Shown here one piece after another: positions 1-11,592 of a stretch of DNA of 64,000 bases (positions are counted from its first letter, which is position 1; every line of letters starts with the position of its first letter). The DNA is from Calendula officinalis (taxonomy: Eukaryota > Streptophyta > Magnoliopsida > Asterales > Asteraceae), in NCBI GenBank assembly GCA_963853835.1, contig OY970830.1:41583466-41647465 (forward strand). Direction: 5' to 3'. Made by a program: the position numbers and the translations under genes. The notes under the pieces were generated by a model. It was not told the DNA's origin. It searched no databases and saw only the letters and a program-made list of their open reading frames with translations.

Positions 1-110
1 ACGATCTCAATCCACACACCTACTTCTTCTATGCAAACTCATCTATCCAAATATGAAATTTAAACATAAAATTTTATAGTAATAGTTTGACCGTCAACGT
101 AAACTTTTAG
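1..110 (+). repeat. Left arm of a long inverted repeat
   Basis: This arm is matched in reverse complement by 2370-2472 with only a few mismatches; it begins ACGATCTCAATCC and the other arm ends in the complementary GGATTGAGATCGT. The outer end may lie before the window starts. The arms enclose about 2.3 kb holding a Mutator-like element, half a Stowaway MITE and unclassified DNA, so this is probably a large non-autonomous TIR or foldback element that later acted as an insertion target. Superfamily not determined. Confidence 0.6.
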
Positions 111-189
111 GCCGACGACTTTAAGGAAGTTTAAGTTAAAATATTATAGTAATTATATTGTGAGAGTTAAAAATTATAGTATAGAAATA

Positions 190-1540
190 GAGTAAATTAC
201 ACCAACGGTCCTTATAGTTTATACCAAATTTCACTAATAGTCCTTTAGTTTTAAAAATTACACTGATAGTCCTTATTTTTGAAACTTTTATCACCATTGG
301 TCCTTTTGGTCGAACACTGTTAAGTTTTTCTGTTAAGTCCCCATGTGCGTTTGCACATGAGCACATTTTAGTCATTTGACATTTATTTTTAAAAAAAAAA
401 CTGTAAAAATCAAACCCATGTACAACTTTGTATCCATCAGGTACCCACTTAAACACACCCACTTCATCTTCTTCACACAAACCCACCACCGGCAAGGCAA
501 CCATCTCCGGTGAACATTAATATCCTCTCCGGCGACCTCATTTCCATTCATGAAACAAACTATCCATCTTTGAGTTTCTATTGTGATTCCTCTTTTAATT
601 ACGCATGAAAACTTGAAACAAACTATCCATCTCGATTTTCTGTTGTGATTCCCCTTTTAATTCCACCATGAAAACAAAACAAGAAACACCTATTGTTATC
701 CCCCCTTTCTTACTCATTCAGTCATTCTGAATTAAAACGATTTAACATACATATATGTCGTGAATCTTGTTTCAATAAACTAGGGCAAAGCATAAGCAGA
801 AAACCCAAACCGGTAACCCATTACCCGTAACCCAAATCGAAAACCCAAAACAAATACCTTAATGGATCTGTAACCTAAGCCCCTCCCCCACCACCACCGG
901 AGGCCTTCCTCTCACCGTCGGACCCAAAACCACCACCACGGTTACCGGAGTACTGCATATGTTTCAAATAAAGCCTACATTTTTATACCAGAACAGATTT
1001 CGGTGGCCATCGAGACCACGGCGGTGATTTGCAGGCCGACAGTGTTGGATGGAGGTTGCCGGAGATGATTTATTAAGCCTCTTAATTCTCTCTTTTACGA
1101 ATGACTTTGTTATTTGTAACACCCACATATACAAGAGAAGAAGAAGGGATTCGGTGGCTTCCAAATCTGAGCAGCGGTGGTGGTGGTGGCGGCGGTGGCG
1201 TACGGTGGACGTGGGGTATGGTGGGGGTGGTGTTGAAGAAGGAGGACGAGAGTGAGTCTTCTGATTGAGTGTTGTGTGTATGTTGTTGTTGCCAGCTAAT
1301 AAAAAAGGATAAAGTAAAATAATAATATTTACTTTATAAAAATGAAACTTAAAAAGACTCAAATGCCCTTATGTGCATTGCAAATGGGGGATTTAACAGA
1401 TAAATTTTAACACCGTTTGATTAAAAGGACCATCGATGAAAAAAGTTTCAAAAATAAGGACTATCAGTGTAATTTTCGAAACTAAAGGACTATCAGTGAA
1501 ATTCGGTATAAACCATAAGGACCACTAGTGTAATTTACTC
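190..1540. mobile_element. Non-autonomous Mutator-like element (MULE) with 10-bp target duplication
   Basis: The element begins GAGTAAATTACAC and ends GTGTAATTTACTC. Its terminal inverted repeats run about 150 bp (190-340 against 1390-1540). It is flanked by identical 10-bp direct repeats TATAGAAATA at 180-189 and 1541-1550. Long TIRs and a 9-11 bp duplication are the hallmarks of MULEs. The interior (about 400-1340) is partly GC-rich with CCACCACCG-type triplets and short ORFs on both strands, but no transposase motif is visible. It could be a Pack-MULE-like element carrying host DNA, which is inference only. Confidence 0.75.
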
Positions 1541-1564
1541 TATAGAAATAAATTCTCAATTATA

Positions 1565-1672
1565 CTCCCTCCGTCCACAAAAAAGTTCTCAATTCTCTTG
1601 AGCACAAATTTTTAGGAGATAGTTAGTGGTGAAGTCAAGACTAATAATTTTGAACAAAATATAAGGTTAGAA
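1565..1672. mobile_element. Half of a Stowaway MITE
   Basis: It starts CTCCCTCCGTCC after a TA (1563-1564) and follows the same sequence as the complete Stowaway at 45899 down to the ATATAAGGTT motif. The matching right end is absent, so the element has lost its second half. Confidence 0.6.
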
Positions 1673-2369
1673 CGAGACGATGTACCACAAGGTTTGGTCA
1701 AGGTTAGTGATGGGATCAAGGCTAATCCCTCTATCGATTCACACCTAAGGTTTAGTCAAGAACGAGACGATGTATCACAAGGTAGTATATAGCACTCTTG
1801 AGAAACGAGAACCCCAAAACTGAAAACGGTTTCGGTGATGGCGGCGGCACACAGTGGTTTGACGGCGGTGCTGAGCGGAGCAGCAGCGGCGGCGGTCGAT
1901 CGGCGGTGGTGGTGGTTCGGCCAAGTGGTGTAGGCACAAGGGGAAAGTATCAAAAGTCTCTTTAGGTTAAACCCCTTAACCTTTATTTATACTTGTGCAA
2001 CCCTAATTAGAGTCAAACTGTAATTGGTCCAAGCCCACCACTAATTAACCATTAATTAGCCCAACCGATTAAAGCCAGGCCCGAACCCAATAGCTAGTTA
2101 ATTACCCATTAACTAGTCTAGTCTGTTTAGCCCGATAATCATTTAATTAAACCGTTAATTAAATATCTCGTTATTTCTCGTGTTCGTTGACGCTTCGAGG
2201 GCAACCCGAATAGGAATTTAAAATATCCGAACTGGAATACCGGTTTATTTGATGTGTTGGACACCATTTTTAACCGTTTCTATAATATAATGCATTAACT
2301 TATTTTTAATTAATTATCAAGTGGTATTTTTATCCTATTTTATTTCGTAGACTTTACAACATTGATAAC
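1673..2369. other. Unclassified DNA inside the inverted repeat
   Basis: No recognisable gene. A 22-bp direct repeat based on AACGAGACGATGTA occurs near 1672 and 1761. A GC-rich patch at 1830-1930 opens short ORFs on the minus strand without family resemblance. From 1960 the DNA is AT-rich with many TTAATTA steps, possibly a decayed LTR fragment. Confidence 0.3.
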
Positions 2370-2472
2370 TTAAGTTGACGGTCAAATTACTACAATAATA
2401 TTTTAGGTTTAAATTTCATATTTGGATAGATGAATTTGCATAGAAGAAGTAGGTGTGTGGATTGAGATCGTG
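2370..2472 (-). repeat. Right arm of the long inverted repeat
   Basis: Reverse complement of 1-110. The match ends at GAGATCGT, close to where the left arm meets the window edge, so the true terminus and target duplication cannot be judged here. Confidence 0.6.
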
Positions 2473-3400
2473 GCAGGTATCTTGATGGTGTTGTGGCAGG
2501 TTTAAATTGAAGTGTCAATATCACCTCTTTTAACATGCATATATATACATTCGGAGGTTAAAAGGAAATAAACCAACAACTTGGAATCTTGATGGTGTCC
2601 AGGAGCCCGTTTTAGTGTGAGACCCGGTTTCCAGGCCACCGGTGACCTTATTTTTAAAGAGAAAAAGAAAGTGCATTACTTGTGAAAGTTCTTATAAAAA
2701 ATGCATTATTTTTGAAAAAAATTTCATAATTCTACCTCTATATTTAAATTTATTTCAACATGAAAATGTCAAATTTAAGGATAAGATTTTCCACTTTCAT
2801 TAAAATTCCTTGCATGGATAAATTTATTTTTTAGCAAATCACCACCCGATAAAGATTTACAAATTACAACCATTGGGGTAATGGTTAACGGTTAATTATG
2901 TGTTTCAATAATGACACCCATAGGCTGTCTATAAAAATAGATAAAATACTTTTAAAAATAATAATTAATTAGATTATAACCATCAACTAATCATGTTAAT
3001 CTAGATTGATATGTATCCAAAGTATACCTTAATTTTTTATAGTTATAATGGACAAATCTTAACCATTGATTAATTATAATTAATGGTCAAAATTAATCAC
3101 AAATTTTATAAATGGATAAATATTTTGGTCATTATAACCATTAGCTTAATAAGCTTGAAAGTTCAAGCTTATTATCGCTTATTAAGCTAATAAGCTCAAA
3201 AACCCCTTAAATAAGGTTTTCCAAACATGCACTAAATGGCAGTTTGATTTGCTTCGGCCGATGTCCGGTTTTGGACTCGGTCCGAATTGGCATGTTTGTT
3301 TTCCTTATGTTTGTCTAACTCGATCCGCATATCAGACTCTGTCCTGGTTCAAATGTAAAAAAACATTTTGTATGTTAGTTTCTGTAGTCAGCCATTGCCT
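2473..3400. other. AT-rich spacer with one strong hairpin
   Basis: No gene seen. 3149-3172 is an inverted repeat with a perfect 11-bp stem (ATAAGCTTGAA against TTCAAGCTTAT) and only two central bases. The stretch 3060-3140 resembles the arms of the foldback MITE at 46670-47182 and is probably a solo fragment of that family. Confidence 0.35.
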
Positions 3401-3404
3401 TGTC

Positions 3405-3524
3405 CAAACCACATTTTACTCATGTGAAACACAATTGGACATTTTTTTAGCTTGTTGTATTCTACATAACTTCTTACTTGAAGACGAGATGATTAACGAG
3501 GTTTTAAGTGCAACATTAGAATAA
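3405..3524 (+). pseudogene. Fragment of a PIF/Harbinger-type transposase
   Basis: Residues 61-80 of a 91-codon open frame starting at 3249 read TQLDIFLACCILHNFLLEDE. The ACCILHNF block is the conserved C-terminal segment of DDE_Tnp_4 nucleases (PIF/Harbinger transposases and their domesticated HARBI1/ALP1 relatives). Nothing upstream in this frame resembles the DDE catalytic core, and no partner MYB-like gene is nearby. This looks like the last piece of a decayed transposase. A domesticated gene fragment is possible but unlikely, since the frame ends shortly after the motif. Confidence 0.5.
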
Positions 3525-3596
3525 GAACCAAGTGTTTCAAGAAACATAAACGGAATATAGGAGGATACAATGAATAATACATCAGGAGAACTAGCA

Positions 3597-3884
3597 AGAT
3601 ACCCGCGTGATGCGGCGACGGGTACCCTGTGACTATAATTTTTGCGGTGAACAAATGTTCTTCGGTACGCTTACACGTACTTAGTAAACTGTGTTACATG
3701 GTGACATGCTGACATCCCTAGTTTTCATCTTGACCCGTTTGTTCCATTACATTGTGATTTTTTAAATATTACGTCAATATGCTCATAATACATTCTTAAG
3801 ATTTGCAATTCATTGTCAATTCGTGTTTGGCCCGTTCCGAGTAATGCACTTTTGACGATGTACAACAAAATCACTTTTGATGAT
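3597..3884. repeat. Dispersed repeat beside C1, shared with 32.2 kb
   Basis: 3768-3870 is almost identical to 32223-32324 (about 100 bp, starting ATTACGTCAATATGC). The upstream part contains ACCCGCGTGATGCGGCGACGGGT, an imperfect GC-rich hairpin of the kind seen near Helitron-like repeats. The copy here abuts the truncated 3' side of C1; the copy at 32.2 kb lies downstream of Helitron Rep remnants. Helitron membership is inference. Confidence 0.45.
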
Positions 3885-3935
3885 TTTTTTATTAAGGGTA
3901 AATTACAGAAATCAAGTTGTCAAATCAAGTTGAAG

Positions 3936-5962
3936 TCAAGGTTCATCTGCTTCCTCGTCTGGAGACGAGTAGTAGGGCTGGATGGGTTCATCAGCAGAAT
4001 CAAACATTAATGCAAATGCTGTTTGATTACCTTGTGCTTCAGTCTCACCAGTCGGCTGATCTAGTATAGAGACATGAGGAAGAGTTCCTCTGGGTAGTGT
4101 ATCAGCTGCCTCATAGCTCAGTTGGCGAATACATTCGCGATCGCTGACAGCTTGGGTGGTTGCCTCAGTAACAACTGGGTCTACAGTTGTCTCTTCATCG
4201 GCGGTGGTGGTTTCCTCGATCTCCAGCTGGTGTAAGCTGGTGACGTTGTGGGAAACAGAAAGAACAGTTTCAAGATTGACTTGGTTTCCAGTCAATTTAT
4301 CATCAACTGCTGACTCAGAGAGTGATGAAGAAATTTGTGGTGGTGTGTGTGCAGCTGACTCTCGGGTGGCTTGGGATGAGCCAAAAACTTCACCAGCAGT
4401 CTGTTGAGAGACTGAGGTTGCTTGTGAAGTTTGTCCCCTTGTTACAACAACTGAGAATGAATCAGTTGAGGAGCTACACAGAAGTTTGGAGCCGGCACTA
4501 ACTCCTAAAGAACAAAATTTCTGTTTTGAAAGCTGCTGACCTGTTGAGAGATCAGCAGGAGGAAGAGAAGAAAGAAGAGGGATGGATTCAACCAGGAGTG
4601 TTTGACTTGATACTCCGAAGGATGGAGATCTAAGAGAAACACTGCAAGAGTGAAAATGAGAAGGGAGCTCAGCAACGGACGCTGGCACAGCTTCTGATCG
4701 AAATTCACTCAAACAAGGATTCAAAGGAATACCTTGAGGACCCTGGACGAATCCTGATGATGCTGCAAATGCCAAGTCAACATCATCAGTTGCTACATCT
4801 TCTCCACATGTAGCAGACCCTCTTCGTCTCAGCTGAGGAGAAGAAGGAGCACGTGAAGTGGGAGATGATGGTGGAGAGGAGGGTGAGGGTGTGGGGAAGC
4901 GACGAGCTGTTCTTTTAACTCGTTTCTTCACCACCAGAGGAATGACATCCTTAGCCTCATTTTCCACATCAATGGGCACTGAGGTCCCTGTGGAAGTGGG
5001 TTCTTTTTCATCAGCAGCTAGCGGACGACTAGCAGCTGATGAACCCTCCAAATGAGAAAAGGACTTACCTTCTTGTAGGGCAGATTTCTTCGTTGTGGTG
5101 CCCTCTGGTTGATCCCTTCTGGATCTAATATGATCTTTAATCATCTTCAACATGTACGAGGAGAGGGGAAAATCCTGACCAGCTTCCTTCTTAGAATTGA
5201 ATATGGTGTTGGATAAGGTACGAACCTCAAACCATTCCCCCGGAAGGTCATCATAATCAATCTCCAGCTTCGTGGACATCACATATGCGATGCACAAGGT
5301 GAAGAATCGAATATAGGGAATGTGAGTTCCCTTTCCTTTGTGCTTGGTTTTGACCTCCTCGAAGACCAGTTTCCATAATCTATCCGATGACCGGTGATTA
5401 GGGCTTCAGCAAAGATCTGAAGGCTGGAGTTGCACTGGTTGTGAGACCCATGGTTTCCGCCTATGCACTGAATGATGTGCGTGAAGAAATAGGCCCATGG
5501 TCTTGACAGCTGAGACTTCTTAAAGATTTGCACCCTGTCATCTTCTTTCTCTAATCGATATCCAGTGATATTGATTAGACTCGCCTTTGCATCCTCAGCA
5601 GATTTCATCTCCTGAGGGACTTCATTAGGGTGCAGGTAGTCAAACTTGCAAGCTGTTCAGAAATCAACAACAGAGATGGTGATTTGATGATCTCCCACTT
5701 GCGCAACAATGTTGTCCCCGGAGATGGAGGCGGACATCCAGAAATCACGCAAGAGTTCGTAAAAACTCTTTGTGAAGTGAAAGAATGCACCACTGACAAG
5801 ACAGTGATGCAAGAATTTCCCGACCGGACGGTAAACATCTTTGAGGTTTTCCGGTGGAGATGTGTTTGCCACCAAGTTCGAGTTTTGAGTGAACTCGATG
5901 GCAGCTCTAGTGAGGGAAGCTTTTGTGGATTTCTTAGACATTTTGGAGAGAAAGGAAGACAA
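3936..5962 (-). pseudogene. C1 third ORF (envelope-like), frameshifted
   Basis: It starts at 5962 (MSSFLSKMSKK) and runs through at least three frame segments (5962-5657, about 5650-5297, and 5297-3936) to the stop at 3936. The first half contains FYELLRDFWMSASI and, after the break, FFTHIIQCIGG, ALITGHRIDYG and IPYIRFFTLCIAYVM. These align by eye with blocks of the C2 third ORF (YPEMLCEFWYSAT, ITTIIRCMTH, ALYYGRNIDFARLIF, VPFCRFLSLIF), so both encode the same plant retrotransposon domain. The last 400 codons are Ser/Thr/Glu-rich and disordered-looking. No signal peptide or membrane span is obvious, so 'envelope' is only a positional name. Function unknown. Confidence 0.65.
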
Positions 5963-6039
5963 AAGCTTTGAGAAATAAGGGTTTTGGAGATAATTTAGAG
6001 ATGGAAGTTTGAGAGTGGTGAGGAGAAGTGAAGAGATAC

Positions 6040-6061
6040 GTGGGGGTATTTGTAGAGAGGA
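6040..6061 (-). promoter_or_regulatory. Possible TATA box for the C1 third ORF
   Basis: On the minus strand the sequence reads CTCTCTACAAATACCCCC, with CTACAAATA at 6055-6047, about 85 bases before the ATG at 5962. It is followed by a CT-rich leader typical of plant 5' UTRs. C2 has a perfect CTATAAATA in the equivalent place, which supports a separate promoter for this ORF. Confidence 0.4.
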
Positions 6062-6062
6062 G

Positions 6063-6451
6063 CAAGATATTTTGGGTTAATATTTGAATTTAAACCGGAT
6101 TAAAAAGGATAGTTGGAAACCAACTATGGAAATGTTGGTTTTCGTGCGAAGAAGCCGGTACGATGTGACAGTAAGGGTTAGTGGAGCCGTTTCGGTGTCA
6201 GGGATGTCATGTCCCCTATAAATGCCAAATATTTTCACTTGAGTGAAAATATTTGCCACATAGAATGTGTGGATAGGGATGAAATATTCCTTTTTCTTAG
6301 AAAACCAAACGTTTTAACTTATAAAACTTGATAAGTATCATTTTGAGATGTTTTATTCAGCTGCTTGATAAATTCAAACGTTTTAGTTAGCTGAATGTAC
6401 TAAGTGACAAGGTGAACTTTATCAGCTGCTGATAGTAGTTCAGCAGATGAT
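6063..6451 (-). other. C1 spacer between pol and the third ORF
   Basis: Non-coding. It contains an inverted repeat around 6222-6258 (AAATATTTTCAC against GTGAAAATATTT, separated by TTGA) and copies of the C1 signature hexamer near 6360 and 6422. Confidence 0.4.
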
Positions 6452-9400
6452 TTAAGCATTTAACATCCCCAGATCGCTGATTAAAAAGTTGAAACGTTTT
6501 TCATCTAAAGGTTTGGTAAACAAATCAGCCAGCTGGAGGTCTGTTGAAATGAAATGAAGTTCCACGTCACCTTGTTCAATGTGATGTCTAATGAAATGAT
6601 ACCTTATGTCAATGTGTTTGGTTCTAGAATGAAGAACAGGGTTGTTGCTGATTGCAATAGCACTTGTGTTATCACAGTAGATAGGAACCTTGCAAAAGTT
6701 CATATCAAAATCAACCAGCTGATTCTTCATCCAAAGGACTTGAGCACAACAGCTTCCAGCAGCAACGTATTCTGCTTCAGCTGTGGAGGTAGAAACAGTA
6801 TTTTATTTCTTGCTTGTCCAGCTGACTAGCTTGCCACCTAGTAGCTGATATCCTTCAGTAGTGCTCTTTCTATCCATCTTGCGACCTGCAAAGTCTGAAT
6901 CTGAATAGCCAATTAGATCAAACCCGAAGTCTTTGGCATACCAAAGACCTAGGCTTGGAGTACCTTTAAGGTACCTCAAAATTCGCATAGCAGCTATTAG
7001 ATGAGATTCTCTAGGATCAGCTTGATACCTAGCACACATTCAAGTAGCAAACATAATGTCTGGTCTGCTGGCAGTGAGATAGTGCAAAGACCCAATGATT
7101 CCTCTGTAGAAGGTGACATCAACTGATTTCCCAGTTGAATCAGCATCTAGATTATTTGGAGGAGCCATTGGAGTCTTCATATATGATGATGAATTCATAT
7201 CAAATTTCTTTAAAAGATCTTTGATATATTTTTCTTGATTGATAAAAATTCCATTTTTAGATTGCTTAATTTGTAACCCAAGAAAATATGTTAATTCACC
7301 CATCATACTCATCTCATACTTTGTAGACATAAGTTTTGAAAAACGTCTACAAAGTTTTTCATCAGTAGAACCAAAAATTATGTCATCCACATAAATTTGA
7401 ACAAGAATGATATCACCTTTGATTTTGCGAATGAATAAGGTTTTATCAATCTTTCCCCTGGTGAAATCATTTGCTTGAAGGAAGGTGGAGAGTGTATCAT
7501 ACCATGCACGAGGAGCTTGTTTCAACCCATACATCGCTTTATCCAATTTAAACACATAGTCTAAATACTTGGGATTTTCAAAACCTGGTGGTTGCTTCAC
7601 ATATACTTCCTCTTGCAGTTTTCCATTTAAGAAAGCACTTTTCACGTCCATCTGAAAAATAGTGAAGTTTTTGTAGGCAGCATATGCTAAAAATATTCTT
7701 ATAGCTTCAAGCCTTGCTACTGGAGCAAATGTTTCATCAAAATCGATTCCTTCCTCCTGTCTATATCCTTGTGCAACAAGTCTAGCCTTGTTGCGGATAA
7801 CAACACCTTCTTCATCCATTTTATTCCTAAATACCCACCTGGTACCAATTATTGTCTTACCAGTTGGTGGGGGCACCAGCTGCCACACTTTATTGACCTC
7901 AAATTAGTTAAGTTCTTCCTGCATTGCTTGAATCCAGCTGGAGTTTTCTAAAGCAGCCTTAATATTTTTTGGCTCTTCAGCTGCTAAGAAGCACGACCAT
8001 AGGCAAAGATTGCTGCATGATGCCTTACTTCTCGTGACCACTCCTTGTTGTGGATCTCCAATAATTAATTCAATTGGATGTTCAGAGGTCCACTTAGATT
8101 GAGGAGTAGCTGTAGAGGAGGAAGATTCAACAGAATTTGATCCTTGTTGAGCAGCTGAATGCTCAGCAGGATTATGTACTTCATTTTGAATTAATCTTCT
8201 TGAAGTGTGAAGAGGTGGTCTAGAGTTAGATCTAGCCCTTGATGATGCTCTTGCTGTAGGTATTTCTTGTTGAACAGCTGCAATATCTACAAGATATGTA
8301 GGAGCATCATGAAACGTGTCATCTGAATCATTTATAGGAACATCAAAAAGATTCAAAGCATCAGAGAATGCTTCAGCTGCATCATCAGTTGATGGTTCAG
8401 CTGATCTCTGAAATGAGTCAGATGAATCAGCAGCGGTGGGGGTTTAAGGCCTTCGAGTGTTCTTCAAAAGTAACATTGATAGATTCTTCCAATGCTTGTC
8501 TTCTTTTGTTGAATACTCTGTATGCCTTAGATGTAATGGAATATCCCAAGAAAATGGCTTCATCAGCTTTAGAATCGAACTTGCTCAGCTGATCTCGTGT
8601 GTTTAACACAAAACACACACAACCAAATACATGAAAGAAACCAATGTATGGTTTCCTTTGACGTAGAATCTTATAAGAAGTTTTCTTGTGTCTCTTCACA
8701 TAGAGAGACCTATTTTGAGTAAAACAAGCTGTATTAACAGCTTCTGCCCAGAATTGTTTTGGCATGTTTGACTCAGCAAGCATTGTTCTTGCAGCTTCTA
8801 TTAGGGTTCTGTTTCTTCTTTCAGCAATACCATTCTGTTGAGGTGTTCTAGCAGCTGAAAAGTTTTGTGAGATCCCAACTTCTGAACAGAAGTCTTCCAA
8901 TGTACTGTTTCTGAATTCAGTACCATTATCTGATCTCAGCATTTTAACTCTTGTCCCATTTAGAAGTTCCATCTTTTTGATGAACTTGATAATTTCATCA
9001 GCTGCATCACTTTTGTGACGAAGAAATATAACCCAATTGTATCGTAAGTATTCATCAACGATAACCAGTGTATACTTCTTTCAACCTAGACTTTCAGTAC
9101 TCATAGGACCAAATAGATCCATATGAAACATATGCAGGCAGCTGTTGATGGAAAAACATTGCTTTGATTTGAAAGAGCTTTTATGTTGTTTACCTTGCTC
9201 ACAAGCTGAACAAAGCTTATCCTTTTCGTACTTAATTTGTGGTAGACCATTCACCAGCTGACCGGCCTCGAGGCAGCTTCGATATATTTTTGAAGTTGAG
9301 ATGAGATAGTCTTTGTGCCACAACCAATGCAGCTCTTCAGTGGAATGAGAGAATAGACAAACTTCTTGATTTTGAGGATTCATGTCAAGCATGTAAACGT

Positions 9401-9770
9401 TGTTGTTCCTTGGAGCAACGAGTACAACTTTTCCACTTCTGTCTGTAACAGTACCTCTATACTCATTGAAGTTCACAGAGAACTTAGCATCACAGAGTTG
9501 ACTAATGCTGATAAGATTGTGTTTCAGCCCATTCACATAGCCCACTCTTGTTATCTTAATAGCTCCATTTGAGATGGAGCCATATCCTTCAGTTGAGCCT
9601 CTACCATTATCACCGAAAACTACTGACGGACCATCACACACCTTGAACTCCTCAAGCAGGGTCTTGCAACCAGTCATATGTCTCGAGCAACCACTATCTA
9701 AATACCAGATATGTTTTCTTTGACCGCCCTGCACATAAATTAGTTTGATTAGTTCTTTTTGGGAACCCAC
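6452..9770 (-). pseudogene. C1 pol: protease, integrase, reverse transcriptase, RNase H
   Basis: Protease active site YLDSGCSRHMTG lies near 9710. The integrase zinc region keeps LHWLWHK and LCSACEQGK, but the second histidine block is scrambled. The catalytic integrase part has HMDLFGPMS, LRSDNGTEFRN and TPQQNGIAERRNR (9150-8830). Reverse transcriptase (7888-7040) carries YVDDIIFGST. A TGA at about 7038 replaces the expected codon before MCARYQAD. RNase H follows to 6452, with YCDNTSAIAIS and HIDIRYHFIR. Breaks occur near 9081-8972, 8400, 7890 and between 6803 and 6730. The motifs are those of copia pol; order and identity are secure, activity is not possible. Confidence 0.9.
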
Positions 9771-11592
9771 ATCACTGTGGGTCCTTGTGATTTCCTGCTG
9801 GAGCTCACAAGGGTTGGGTTTTCAATAGGCTCACACGCTGAAGTTGGGGATGGTCTTAAGCTTGGACTGTCACACTCATTTGCCATGTGCCCACGATCTC
9901 CACACCTATAGCATTTTCTGTTCTTTTGTTGCGGAGTGGAAGGCGAGGCAGCATGATTGGGTACTGGACCTAAAATCCCTTTCATTTTGTGATTATCAGA
10001 GATAGTCAGAGTTTGAACGCGTGATGTCAGCTTGCTGACCTTTCCCTTCAGCTGTTTGACAGAACCAGCTGAAGAAGGACTTGGAGTGTTTTTGGAGACA
10101 CTCTTACCTTTGTTCTTTGCAGCTAGAGTACGAACTCTAACTGGCTCACCCTTGAAGGGTGTAAGAACAATTTTCTTTCCCGCTATCTTGCTAGTCTTCC
10201 TCTGAGGTCTAGCAGCAGAGACAACAGGTGCTGAACCCAAGATAGACTTTCTTGGTTCAACTATCACTACAGTGGGTGTCCTAACAACCATGGCAGAAGA
10301 ATCAGCTGATGATTCTTCACTAATGGTTTCAGAAGGTTCTTCTGTGGACATCTCAGTAGCATAGGTTTTGGTAGACTTCACAAAGCTGCCAAACACCAAC
10401 TCTTCAGCTGGCACAAAAGCATCAGGTGACGAGTAGTACGAATTATCCGTACTGCTGTCAGGTACATCGGCTGCACCAAGGAAATCTCCTCCTAATACAA
10501 CTTGTACTTGACTAGGAATCTGTGAGTTAACACATTCACTCACACGTTTGGATGAACGAGACCATGATTCACAAATCTTTTTAATTGCTTCAAGTTCTTT
10601 AACTTTCTCATTAAGATCGTGTTGAAGAACTGAGTTTACAAATTTTTTTTTCAGAAAGTTCTTCCTTTAAAGTCTTGTGATCAATTATACTTTCTTTTAA
10701 AAAGGCGTTTTCACGAAGAATAGCATTGTGTTTATCTAAACATTCACCTTTCAGCTGATCAATGAAGTGTAAGTCACAGATAATAGAATCAACAATTTCT
10801 TTGGCAATAGTGGCCTCAGCAGAGATTAGAGAGGTTACCTTTTTGTGACCTATGTTGACCCATTGATACGAACTAGCATCATCAGCTGTAATGCTTTCAT
10901 CAGCAGGAGACATCAAACACATAGTGGCCATTGGTTCATCATCATCAGAAGTGCTATCATCTAAGTCAGCCCAATCATAAGTTTCAGCTACAAGACCCTT
11001 GTCAGCAACGTTGCCTTCAAGTGCCATCTTTTCTTCTAGGATCTTTTTTGTGAAGGCTTGTAGCGTCTTGTATTTTTCTTCAATGGACTCACCAGCTGAA
11101 GATGATGAACTTGCTTTCTTTTGCTTGCACTCATTAGCATAGTGTCCCTTTTTGTTGCAGTTGTAACATGTTATCTCAGAGATGTCAGGTGTACTTCCAG
11201 AGGGTTTGGAAGGTGCAGCTGACGAGATAGGTCTGTTACTTGAGCCTCTAGCTGAGGAGCCAGATTTGCCTTTGAAGAACTTTCTGTTTTTGACAAGTAA
11301 GGCAAGCTCAGTTGTAAGGGCTTCATTGTCTTCATCTTCATCGATCTCTTCGATGCTGACCTCAGGCATGTTGAACAGATCAACAGCTGAAGTTGTGTCA
11401 GCTTCATCATCTGAGGGAGGATATTCAATCCTGCTTGGTTTGTTTATGGAAACAGGAGCATCTGAAGATCCTGAGGAGCTCAAGTTAGAGTCCTTTGGAG
11501 GTTGAAATTTGTTGAGTACAATTCTCTCATGGCTTAGAAACATACCATAGAGAGAGGAAAGAGTATAATCTTTTAGAGTAGCTGATATTGGC
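9749..11592 (-). pseudogene. C1 gag, N-terminus missing, two zinc knuckles
   Basis: The first block (from about 11590 to 10611) begins within Gag; the usual copia N-terminal Gag domain is absent because the element is cut at an Athila LTR fragment. A CCHC knuckle CYNCNKKGHYANEC lies at 11168-11127. A frameshift in a T-rich run near 10645 moves the frame, and the second block (10543-9749) carries another knuckle, CYRCGDRGHMANEC, at 9913-9872. It ends with GPTVMWVPKK, the usual lead-in to copia protease. Two knuckles far apart (about 1.25 kb) are uncommon for copia Gag. The protein would coat element RNA in virus-like particles. Confidence 0.8.

Larger units (their letters stand above)
3936..11592 (-). 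mobile_element. C1: Ty1-copia (Sirevirus-like) retrotransposon, truncated at both ends
   Basis: Reading on the minus strand, the order is Gag, protease, integrase, reverse transcriptase, RNase H, then a third envelope-like ORF, as in Sirevirus/Maximus copia. No LTR is visible on either side. The 5' side stops at about 11592 within gag, where Athila LTR sequence begins; the 3' side ends just after the third ORF. Several frameshifts and stops mark it as dead. The hexamer CAGCTG occurs about 30 times across this 7.6 kb against about 2 expected. Confidence 0.85.

Noticed and set aside
1049..1255. Short ORF in the MULE interior
   Set aside because: Tryptophan/Gly/Arg-rich product of GGTGGT triplets with an equally open antisense frame; no domain.
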